From positions 1,741 to 12,719 of the forward strand of contig LXTK01000154.1 in NCBI GenBank assembly GCA_001643475.1: a DNA stretch of 10,979 bases, given 5' to 3'. The notes below the pieces were generated by a model. The model made no database searches and was not told where the DNA came from. It saw nothing but the letters and a program-made list of their open reading frames with translations. Below, piece by piece: positions 1-5,994 of the stretch (positions are counted from its first letter, which is position 1; the number at the start of each line of letters is the position of its first letter). The translations under genes and the position numbers were made by a program. Source of the stretch: Proteobacteria bacterium SPGG2. GTDB lineage: Bacteria; Pseudomonadota; Gammaproteobacteria; Acidiferrobacterales; SPGG2.

Positions 1-155
1 TCGGCCTTGAATCCCGCCAGCGTCACCACCGACGCGCCGTTGTGCTTGCGGCAGCTTCGGCAATGGCAGTGGATAACCCCGAAGGACTTGCCTGTGGTCT
101 CGTAACGCACCCCCCCGCACATGCAGCCGCCGATCATTGTCGTATCGTCACTCAT
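1..155 (-). CDS. GFA-domain protein (CENP-V/GFA family), N-terminal part only
   Basis: This is the first 51 residues of a GFA-family protein whose remainder lies beyond the left edge. The family carries structural zinc on clustered cysteines and is named after a proposed glutathione-dependent formaldehyde-activating enzyme; the real substrate of most members is unknown. The visible part shows the family signature: a C-x-C-G-G-V-R-Y block (residues 11-18) and the H-C-H-C-R-S-C-R-K block that begins about 17 residues later. The start is the ATG at 155-153, preceded by a good SD (GGAGGA, 6 nt or fewer upstream). It lies downstream of the SHMT gene on the same strand after a 207-bp gap, so co-transcription is possible but not shown. 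The two other GFA genes in this window are clearly different in sequence, so this is not a fresh duplicate. The family call is firm; function is not. Confidence 0.85.
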   Translation of the reverse strand, partial: MSDDTTMIGGCMCGGVRYETTGKSFGVIHCHCRSCRKHNGASVVTLAGFKA

Positions 156-362
156 TTCGTCCTCCATAATCGATACACAGTATTGGGGTCTGAGCCGCAT
201 GGTCGCATCCGAGATACGGCGTGTCGAGGACCACGGCGCCCAGTTCACCCATCTGACTGGCAGCTCCTCAGCGGAAGCAGCCGTTCGTAGAATTGGCGTC
301 GCATTAAAAGTATGCAGTTCACCAACTTCCGCTTTTGGTCGAAAGTAGTCGTGGGGCTTGAA

Positions 363-1625
363 TTAAGATACCCCCGGCACCGGAAACTTTCTGCAGAAAG
401 TCTTCACATCCTCATGCTGTGCTTCCAGGGCTGCCTTATCGTCGCGTTTAGACACGGCTGAGAGCATAAAATCCGCTAACTGATCCATCTCCTGCTCCTT
501 CATACCGCGGGTGGTAACGGCCGGGGTGCCGAGTCTAACACCGGATGGATCCAAGGGCTTACGCGGATCGTCGGCGATCACATTCTTGTTTAGGGTAATG
601 CCGACACCATCGAAGAGTTCTTCCGCCTCTTGGCCGGTGATATCCCATGACTTGACGCAATCGATCATGAATAAGTGATTATCGGTACCGTTGGTGATGA
701 GTTTGGCGCCACTGTCCATAAACTTCGCAGCCATGTGCTTGGCATTGACGATGATCTGTCGCGCATAGTCTTTGAACTCCGGTTTGAGCGCTTCTGCGAA
801 GGCAACGGCTTTGGCCGCCACCATTTGCATAATCGGCCCGCCCTGAAAACCGGGGAACACAGACTTGTCGATCTTCTTACCGAGCTTGGCCTCACGCGAC
901 AAGATCATGCCGCCCCGTGGTCCACGCAGGGTCTTGTGTGTCGTGGTAAGAATGACATCGAACCCATCATCAAACGGGTTACGCGCGGCGTGCCCGGCGA
1001 TTAGACCAGCGATGTGCGCCATATCGGCAACCGCATAGGCGCCAACTTCCTCGGCAATGGCGTTCATCTTGGCGTAGTCGAGCTCGCGCGGATAGGCTGA
1101 GAACCCGGCTAGAATTATCTTGGGCTTTTCACGAAGCGCGACTTCTCGCATCTCGTCGTAGTCGATCTCACCCGTCTCGATGTCCTTCATCTTGTAACGG
1201 ACGAAATTAAAGATCTTGGTGACGTAAGTAACGGGATGGCCGTGCGTAAGATGCCCACCATGGCTGAGGTCCATACCCAGCACTGTGTCACCCGGTTCCA
1301 GCAACGCGAAATAGGCGGCGAGGTTGGCCGGCGCACCGGCATGCGGCTGCACATTGGCATGGCCGGCCTTGAACAACCGTTTCGCGCGATCGATGGCAAG
1401 AGACTCTACGATGTCGGTGTAAGTTTGGCCGCCGTAGTAACGTCTGCCTGGGTACCCTTCCGAGTATTTGTTATTGAATACTGACGCCATGGTTTCCATC
1501 ACTGCGGCCGAGATATAATTCTCAGACGGAATGAGCTCCACACCCTCTACCTGGCGCTGCATTTCCCCGGCAACCGCGTTAAAGATGTCGGGATCCTGTT
1601 GTTTTAGTGATTCGTAAGTCGGCAT
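363..1625 (-). CDS. glyA: Serine hydroxymethyltransferase
   Basis: This is a PLP enzyme of the cytoplasm that interconverts serine plus tetrahydrofolate with glycine plus 5,10-methylene-tetrahydrofolate, the main entry to the folate one-carbon pool. At 420 residues it is full length (the family is about 415-430). Visible landmarks are LIPSENY (31-37), KYSEGYPGRRYYGG (53-66), HANVQPHAGAPAN (89-101), the PLP-stacking/aspartate block ADMAHIAGL (200-208), the Schiff-base lysine K231 in TTTHKTLRGPRGG, and SGVRLGTPA (361-369) with the carboxylate-binding arginine. The PHAGAPAN segment differs from the PHSGSQAN seen in E. coli GlyA, which hints at a divergent subgroup or a second copy. The start at 1625 fits the family N-terminus, although its SD is weak. 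Whether this is the housekeeping copy or an accessory one tied to amine-derived one-carbon units cannot be judged from the window. Confidence 0.96.
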   Translation of the reverse strand: MPTYESLKQQDPDIFNAVAGEMQRQVEGVELIPSENYISAAVMETMASVFNNKYSEGYPGRRYYGGQTYTDIVESLAIDRAKRLFKAGHANVQPHAGAPANLAAYFALLEPGDTVLGMDLSHGGHLTHGHPVTYVTKIFNFVRYKMKDIETGEIDYDEMREVALREKPKIILAGFSAYPRELDYAKMNAIAEEVGAYAVADMAHIAGLIAGHAARNPFDDGFDVILTTTHKTLRGPRGGMILSREAKLGKKIDKSVFPGFQGGPIMQMVAAKAVAFAEALKPEFKDYARQIIVNAKHMAAKFMDSGAKLITNGTDNHLFMIDCVKSWDITGQEAEELFDGVGITLNKNVIADDPRKPLDPSGVRLGTPAVTTRGMKEQEMDQLADFMLSAVSKRDDKAALEAQHEDVKTFCRKFPVPGVS

Positions 1626-1740
1626 GATTGTTATCTTCGTCGGTTATAGTCGATTTAAAAAGTGTAAGGGGATTGTTTTTGTCATTTATACCAGTGAATT
1701 TCACAGAGTCAATGCGGCCAATCACGTTGTCGCCGCTCTC

Positions 1741-2041
1741 TCACAGATTTTGGGCATTATCAGCACATACTAGTGCGAGGTCAGTCAGTACACGCTCGTC
1801 GCTGCACATCCGCCAAGACAACATCCTGCCCGCGAGTATGGAACACACGGATGCATAGTTGGGATGTTCGGCCAGGTCATTAAGTTCTTCTGGGTTATTC
1901 TCAGGGTCGAAGAGCAGTGCCGTCACGAATCAAACCATCAAGAGTCGGGGTCTTGATGCAAGGGTGATCAAGCGCGGATAGACATTCAGCACGCCATTGG
2001 TCGGCAGTGATGAGTAGCACGTTTCGTTTTCGAGAGGTCAC
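1741..2041 (-). pseudogene. Sulfatase/phosphonate monoester hydrolase remnant with internal deletion
   Basis: This is a broken member of the alkaline-phosphatase-superfamily sulfatases. The N-terminal piece starts at a GTG (2041-2039) and reads SRKRNVLLITADQWRAECLS, then a typical TPTLDGLIRDGT helix: the metal-binding first strand of a sulfatase. It then runs into a stop at 1901. In another frame, reading from about 1926 to 1741, comes the typical C-terminal tail LLFDPENNPEELNDLAEHP with a following helix. Everything between is missing, including the C/S-x-P-x-R active-site block and the remaining metal ligands. The junction lies around 1910-1926. Intact relatives have roughly 450-550 residues, while about 100 codons remain here. 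The GTG overlaps the stop of the upstream conserved hypothetical gene as GTGA, showing the two were once translationally coupled. The remnant cannot be catalytically active. Confidence 0.85.
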
Positions 2042-2625
2042 GTTATCGGCGGCTCCACTTGCGCGTGACGCCAATCCGGTCGGAACGCGAGCACCTGCAC
2101 ACCGCTCGGCATTACCGGATTGAACAAACTGTTGTGCCAATACGTAGCCTGGTAAGCCGCACTTCGTTCACGCAAGTTTCTCACCTTACAAGGAACACGA
2201 TAGGTTTGATTGTATTGCTCAAATGCAAGTGTACAGCGGCCAGCCTTAAGTAACGTCTTAACGAATTCGGAATCCGGCCCGAACAGGGCCGTCATTTCGT
2301 CGGAAAACTCCAGCGGTTTTTGATAGTAAGCGGCCGCCAATGTTTGGAGGACAGCATCATAGCGATCCGCCGGATCGTGAGTCCGTTTGACCATATGTCT
2401 GAATTGCATGGTGATGTTCTTGGGGTCGCGCTTGATGATCAGTACCGTAATCTGTCCCAACTCTTTCCCGCTAACCAGGACACTTGGACGCATACCTGAT
2501 GTCGGCTGTCCGCCTGCGTGGCGAATGGCATACTGGCGCAGTCGGCACTGCCAGCCGAGGAAGTGTGCGCACAACTGCGGTACGATGTTCCCGCTAGTGC
2601 GTTTTGTATTGACTGTCCTCGTCAT
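2038..2625 (-). CDS. Conserved hypothetical protein, former partner of the sulfatase
   Basis: This is a 195-residue protein of unknown function. It resembles uncharacterised proteins I associate with alphaproteobacteria, but I cannot name a Pfam family with confidence. It has no signal peptide or obvious membrane segment. Recognisable blocks are a Cys/Trp/Arg-rich start (LGWQCRLRQYAIR, 23-35), GMRPSVLV (about 44-51), a FRHMVKRTHDPADRYD segment, and a C-terminal YWHNSLFNPVMP motif followed by VLAFRPDW. The composition and motif density look like a real protein rather than a shadow frame. Its stop (TGA, 2040-2038) overlaps the GTG start of the sulfatase remnant, so it headed a two-gene coupled unit. 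No strong SD precedes the ATG at 2625, so a slightly different start is possible. With its partner deleted it may be decaying, although its own frame is intact. Confidence 0.7.
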   Translation of the reverse strand: MTRTVNTKRTSGNIVPQLCAHFLGWQCRLRQYAIRHAGGQPTSGMRPSVLVSGKELGQITVLIIKRDPKNITMQFRHMVKRTHDPADRYDAVLQTLAAAYYQKPLEFSDEMTALFGPDSEFVKTLLKAGRCTLAFEQYNQTYRVPCKVRNLRERSAAYQATYWHNSLFNPVMPSGVQVLAFRPDWRHAQVEPPIT

Positions 2626-2701
2626 TTAGACTGACCCGCGGAATAGCGTTAGCAGCAGTTTAATTCGGGTTGTGCGACAAACACAAACGGTCAGCTTCAA
2701 A

Positions 2702-2707
2702 GGGAGG
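2702..2707 (+). promoter_or_regulatory. Ribosome binding site fixing a GTG start
   Basis: A GGGAGG SD lies 5 nt before the GTG at 2713. It decides the start of the second GFA gene, which has no ATG in a comparable position. The third GFA gene uses the same GGGAGG plus GTG arrangement. Confidence 0.7.
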
Positions 2708-2712
2708 TTAGC

Positions 2713-3132
2713 GTGAGCAAGTCAGCAGACGAGCAGCATCGTTTGAAAGGGCGCTGTCTGTGCGGTGGTGTGAAATACGAGGTGCGAGGACCCTTGCGTT
2801 CAGTCGTGAATTGCCACTGCGGCCAGTGTCGACGTACGCACGGACATTATTCGGCCTATACAGCTGCGGCACGCGACGATCTCGTGTTGCATGATGATCG
2901 TACCTTAAGTTGGTACGAATCCTCGGCCATAGCGCGCCGCGGTTTTTGTGGGCGATGCGGTGCAAGCCTTTTTTGGGATGCCCACGATCAGCCAACCATT
3001 AGTATCGCCGCTGGCACGCTCGACCAGCCTACTGGGCTTGAGACAAGTGCCCATATCTTTGTTGAACATCTTCCAGACTACTACACGCTCGACGACAACC
3101 TCGAAAAATGGCCACATGGTTTGCCTGGTTGA
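2713..3132 (+). CDS. GFA-domain protein (CENP-V/GFA family)
   Basis: This is a complete 139-residue GFA-family protein, the usual single-domain length. The zinc-binding cysteines are all present: C15 and C17 (RCLCGGVKY), C34, C36 and C39 (NCHCGQCRRTHG), and C79 and C82 (FCGRCGASLFW). The C-terminus carries the family's I-x-A-G-T-L-D (strand) and H-I-F-V-E (strand) blocks. The family was named for formaldehyde activation with glutathione, but that activity is disputed and most members have no proven substrate, so I leave the reaction open. It starts with GTG behind a strong SD. It is followed after 34 bp by the EamA transporter on the same strand, suggesting a two-gene transcript. It is divergent from the conserved hypothetical gene on the left, with an 87-bp intergenic region holding the control sites for both; I could not pick a convincing -35/-10 pair there. 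Confidence 0.93.
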   Translation: MSKSADEQHRLKGRCLCGGVKYEVRGPLRSVVNCHCGQCRRTHGHYSAYTAAARDDLVLHDDRTLSWYESSAIARRGFCGRCGASLFWDAHDQPTISIAAGTLDQPTGLETSAHIFVEHLPDYYTLDDNLEKWPHGLPG

Positions 3133-3166
3133 CCCGCATAATCCTTCAAAGCAATAAAGCCAATTC

Positions 3167-4030
3167 ATGAATCCAGCTGCGTGGGGAGGACTCAGTGCGC
3201 TAAGCCTTGGCAGCGCCGACTTCGCTGCCCGTTTCAGCAGCCGCGCATTGGGTCCAAGCGTAGCGTTGTTTGGCATGCTGATGGTCGGTTCCATCATCCT
3301 TTCCTTATGGGTTTGGATTTCTGGCACGCCATTGGTGTGGGAGCCATCAGGATTTTGGTTGTTGGTGATCAACGGCATCGCCACCATGGCGATGACCTTG
3401 TGCTTGTATACCGCCCTGGCCCGCGGGCCGGTGAGCGTAGTGGCGCCTATCGTCGCCAGTCATCCTGCTTTGGTAGTGGCATTTTGGGTAGCCTTAGGCA
3501 CACGTCCAAGTGTTATTCAGTGGTTGGCGATGGCGGTAACCGTGATCGGGGTCATTGGCGTGGCGCGCTTTGCTAAGCACAGTCACGAACCCACCAAAAG
3601 CCATAACCCATACTTGGCAGGTACGCTAGCTATCGCCGGCGTCGCCTGTGTGCTTCATGCCGTGATGGTGGTCGCCGGCCAGGCGGCAGTGCCGATCTAC
3701 GGTGAGCTGCAGACGCTGTGGCTAGCCCGACTCATTGGTTTACTATCGATTCTAACCGTACTCGCCATACGAACGACCACGCCGATAGTACCTTTGCGTT
3801 GGTGGCCAATCATTGCCCTACAGGGCTGCCTGGATGCCGCCGGCTACCTATTCCTGTTTGCCGGCAGTCAAGGTGACGGGCGCGAGATCGTTGCAGTCAC
3901 CGCTTCTGCTTTTGGTACAGTAACCACCTTGCTGGCACGCTTCATACTGCGCGAGAAAATAAGCTGGATACAGTGGTGCGGTATCGCCTTGGTATTCGGC
4001 GGCATCGCTGTACTCGTGTCACCGCTTTGA
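3167..4030 (+). CDS. EamA/DMT-family transporter
   Basis: This is a 287-residue integral membrane protein of the drug/metabolite transporter superfamily with about ten hydrophobic segments in two repeated halves, as expected for a full-length EamA protein. The first half runs to about residue 135 and ends in an AVTVIGVIGVA helix; a short hydrophilic linker (KHSHEPTKSHNP, 136-147) separates it from the second half. The C-terminal end, ILREKISWIQWCGIALVFGG, is the classic EamA ending (helix, R-E-x, then a G-x-x-L-x-x-x-G-I helix). Members export or import small metabolites such as amino acids, and the substrate cannot be read from sequence. The start at 3167 lacks a strong SD, consistent with coupling to the GFA gene 34 bp upstream. 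The stop is only 11 bp from the converging DUF1989 gene. Confidence 0.92.
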   Translation: MNPAAWGGLSALSLGSADFAARFSSRALGPSVALFGMLMVGSIILSLWVWISGTPLVWEPSGFWLLVINGIATMAMTLCLYTALARGPVSVVAPIVASHPALVVAFWVALGTRPSVIQWLAMAVTVIGVIGVARFAKHSHEPTKSHNPYLAGTLAIAGVACVLHAVMVVAGQAAVPIYGELQTLWLARLIGLLSILTVLAIRTTTPIVPLRWWPIIALQGCLDAAGYLFLFAGSQGDGREIVAVTASAFGTVTTLLARFILREKISWIQWCGIALVFGGIAVLVSPL

Positions 4031-4041
4031 CGTAGGCATTC

Positions 4042-4650
4042 TTAATAGATTTGGAAGTGTGCGTCGGTGGGTCGGCCATCGACGCCGTTTACGGGTAGTT
4101 TCTCCTGTGGGCAGGCGGAGAACACAACGACGCAGTCCATCTCCGCGCGCAATACCACATAATCGCCTTTGGAACAGAGCGGGGGTTGGAACGTCAATAC
4201 ACCCTCGGCGGTAACCGGTACATTCATAAAAAGGTTTAGCGGGCATGGCGTCATTGCTACTGAAAGACCGAGTTTACCTAGCGCATTACTTAGATTGTCG
4301 GTGCAATTTTCATGGTAGTCCGTGTAACCCTGGGCACGATATCCCCAACGCGTACAGGCGGCAATCAGCGTATCGTGAGCCCCCGGCGAGTGATCCTCGA
4401 TCAGAGTTAGGATGGGGCGCCGCCGTGTTGTCACTAGCGAATCGCCGACCAGCGGAGTAATACGCTCAAGCAGTGAGCGCGTGTACTCCATAGACATGTA
4501 CTCGTGTAGATCCTCGCGATTAAACCCCCAGGTGTCGATCACCTGTTGGCCATGCGTGTTAATCACTTTAATGTTTTGTCCATGATGAAGGAACGTTGCT
4601 TTTCCTTGTCGGGCCGGAATGGTGATAACCGATGGTTCAAGGCTGGGCAT
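4042..4650 (-). CDS. DUF1989 protein (urea carboxylase-associated family)
   Basis: This is a 202-residue stand-alone DUF1989 protein. The family includes the urea-carboxylase-associated proteins, two of which were shown to form carboxyguanidine deiminase (CgdAB) in guanidine breakdown; many stand-alone members remain unassigned. Visible family blocks are GQNIKVINTHGQQVIDTW (24-41), the RRRPILTLIEDHSPGAHD region, YTDYHENCTDNL (109-120) with the H-x-x-C pair, PLNLFMNVPV (137-146), and RAEMDCVVVFSACPQE (168-183). The conserved His and Cys residues are candidate metal or catalytic sites (inference). The ATG at 4650 has a GAGGGG SD 8 nt upstream. No carboxylase, allophanate hydrolase or second DUF1989 subunit is present nearby, so a complete guanidine pathway is not supported here. 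It is divergent from the third GFA gene across 118 bp and convergent with the EamA transporter. Confidence 0.9.
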   Translation of the reverse strand: MPSLEPSVITIPARQGKATFLHHGQNIKVINTHGQQVIDTWGFNREDLHEYMSMEYTRSLLERITPLVGDSLVTTRRRPILTLIEDHSPGAHDTLIAACTRWGYRAQGYTDYHENCTDNLSNALGKLGLSVAMTPCPLNLFMNVPVTAEGVLTFQPPLCSKGDYVVLRAEMDCVVVFSACPQEKLPVNGVDGRPTDAHFQIY

Positions 4651-4758
4651 TAGCGCTACCCCTCGACGACAGTACTCGATATATTCGTGGCTAGCATCCA
4701 GATCATGGCAACGTCACTCCATACTCTGTGAGGCACGAGACACAAGACCATTTACATT

Positions 4759-4764
4759 GGGAGG
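4759..4764 (+). promoter_or_regulatory. Ribosome binding site fixing a GTG start
   Basis: GGGAGG lies 4 nt before the GTG at 4769. This start is preferred to the in-frame ATG at 4619, because the upstream extension has no GFA-like sequence and would overlap the divergent DUF1989 gene. Confidence 0.7.
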
Positions 4765-4768
4765 CACT

Positions 4769-5200
4769 GTGAACGACTTTAGGCCGATCTTCGGAAGGTG
4801 CCAGTGCGGCACCGTTCGCTTCCGGGTGGACGCACCGGCGCAAGAGATGTACCACTGTCATTGTTCCATGTGCCGCCGCTGCCATGGCACCCTATTTGCC
4901 ACTTACGCGACGGCGCGGCGCGAACACGTCGTCGTTGAACAGGGCAGCGACAACCTCGAGACGTATGACAGCTCACCCGATGTCCATCGGCAATTTTGCC
5001 GAACCTGTGGCTGTCACTTGCTGTTGAACGATGATCGCTGGCCACATCTACAGTGGTTCACACCAGGGACACTTGAAGAAGGCGCCCATCCGGGGCACCC
5101 AAAAGATACAGAGAAACATATCTTCGTGGCGTCCAAAATGCCTTGGCATACGCTCGCAGATGGACTGCCACAGTTCGAGGGATTTCAGGAAGATGTTTAG
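4769..5200 (+). CDS. GFA-domain protein (CENP-V/GFA family)
   Basis: This is a 143-residue GFA-family protein and the third of its kind in the window. Zinc-type cysteines are C11 and C13 (RCQCGTVRF), C30, C32 and C35 (YHCHCSMCRRCHG), and C77 and C80 (FCRTCGCHLL). Two extra cysteines (C38, C82) sit inside the motifs, unlike the second GFA gene. The C-terminal blocks FTPGTLEEG and KHIFVASKMPWH match the family layout. It shares the fold but little sequence with the other two GFA proteins. The function is unproven; formaldehyde or other small electrophile handling is only the family's historical label. Its TAG stop overlaps the TAA stop of the converging nucleotidyltransferase gene by 4 nt (5197-5200). 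No separate terminator fits between them. Confidence 0.92.
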   Translation: MNDFRPIFGRCQCGTVRFRVDAPAQEMYHCHCSMCRRCHGTLFATYATARREHVVVEQGSDNLETYDSSPDVHRQFCRTCGCHLLLNDDRWPHLQWFTPGTLEEGAHPGHPKDTEKHIFVASKMPWHTLADGLPQFEGFQEDV

Positions 5201-5976
5201 AACTGCCGCGACTTTTCAGTAACCTCCTGATACCAGCGCGTGCGTGTGCCCACCTTCGCGCGAAGTTTCCACTTTATGGTCTTGGGGACGTTCTCAATAC
5301 GTTTTAGGAGATCGGCCACATTCGCGCGAATCGTGCCGGCCTGATCTTCAGTGATAGCTGGAAACTCCGAAATATAGTCCGGCACCTTACGAAGATTGGT
5401 AGTAAACGTGTGGTAAAAACCCCAATCTTTGGCCATCATGCTGCCGATATAGTCACTGTCGATATGCTTGTTGCCATCTGCCTTTGTCCCCAGCGGATGT
5501 TCTAGCATTAGCACCAACGTGTCTTTGATGTCCTTGAGGTTGATCTCGACGATCTGCATCTTTTCCAATAGTAGATCGGTGGTGCTGATGGTGGGGGTAT
5601 CGAGATCGAGTCGACCCTTAAACGGGATGCGATGGCAGAAATACAGCTCGTCCGCAAAGACATCTACGTTCAAACCGGTCTGCGGATGTACGTAGACGTG
5701 GCGCGCGCCCTCGGAAGCAACGTACACACCCTCTTCCGGCTGGTAGCCCTCGCCGATCATGAACTCTCGAATCTCGCGGTTTTGCTTCTTTTCCGCCGCG
5801 AAGTCTACGTCTGTCAGCTCCCGCGCCATATCGTCAAACAGATGGATATTGTTCGGGCACTGGATTCGGTACGCGACAGAACCGAGGATCCGTAACTGGA
5901 TCCCCCGTTCCGCCGCGTCCTTTACAAGACGTAATCCCTCGTCAACGAACTCAAGATGCAGATTCTTTGTCGACAT
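5197..5976 (-). CDS. AbiEii-like nucleotidyltransferase-fold protein
   Basis: This is a 259-residue soluble protein with the DNA polymerase beta-type nucleotidyltransferase pattern. It has G32-S33 in RILGSVAYR, then D56-V-D58 after a longer than usual loop, a third acidic strand NVDVFAD (103-109), and LLLEKMQIVEINLKDIKD (135-152), which matches the lysine/aspartate helix of AbiEii-type enzymes. AbiEii toxins transfer nucleotides to tRNA acceptor ends, but many relatives of this solitary type are uncharacterised. No AbiEi-like antitoxin gene lies beside it. It is instead the last gene of the metabolic operon, 18 nt after the permease. The C-terminal third (153-259) is predicted soluble and not recognised. 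The start at 5976 has only a weak SD (GGAAG), consistent with coupled translation. A role in modifying an operon product, a tRNA or a small molecule is open; the fold assignment is more certain than any function. Confidence 0.75.
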   Translation of the reverse strand: MSTKNLHLEFVDEGLRLVKDAAERGIQLRILGSVAYRIQCPNNIHLFDDMARELTDVDFAAEKKQNREIREFMIGEGYQPEEGVYVASEGARHVYVHPQTGLNVDVFADELYFCHRIPFKGRLDLDTPTISTTDLLLEKMQIVEINLKDIKDTLVLMLEHPLGTKADGNKHIDSDYIGSMMAKDWGFYHTFTTNLRKVPDYISEFPAITEDQAGTIRANVADLLKRIENVPKTIKWKLRAKVGTRTRWYQEVTEKSRQF

Positions 5977-5994
5977 TTACTTCCAGTTAGACCT

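Noticed and set aside
153..362. The frame of the SHMT gene stays open after its stop all the way into the first GFA gene, suggesting a split fusion.
   Set aside because: The SHMT ends with a normal family C-terminus at 420 residues, the GFA gene has its own SD and start, and the linking translation does not look like protein. The open frame is probably chance.
2905..3387. Minus-strand open frame of 160 codons overlapping the second GFA gene and the EamA gene.
   Set aside because: Both plus-strand genes have clear family motifs, and the minus-strand translation has none; it is a shadow frame.
4619..4768. N-terminal extension of the third GFA protein from the upstream in-frame ATG.
   Set aside because: The extension has no family similarity, overlaps the divergent DUF1989 gene, and a GTG with a strong SD sits at the expected start.
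4042..5200. A guanidine or urea degradation cluster based on DUF1989.
   Set aside because: No carboxylase, allophanate hydrolase or second DUF1989 subunit is present in the window.
5197..5976. A type IV toxin-antitoxin system (AbiE).
   Set aside because: No AbiEi-like antitoxin or winged-helix partner is adjacent, and the gene is embedded in a metabolic operon.
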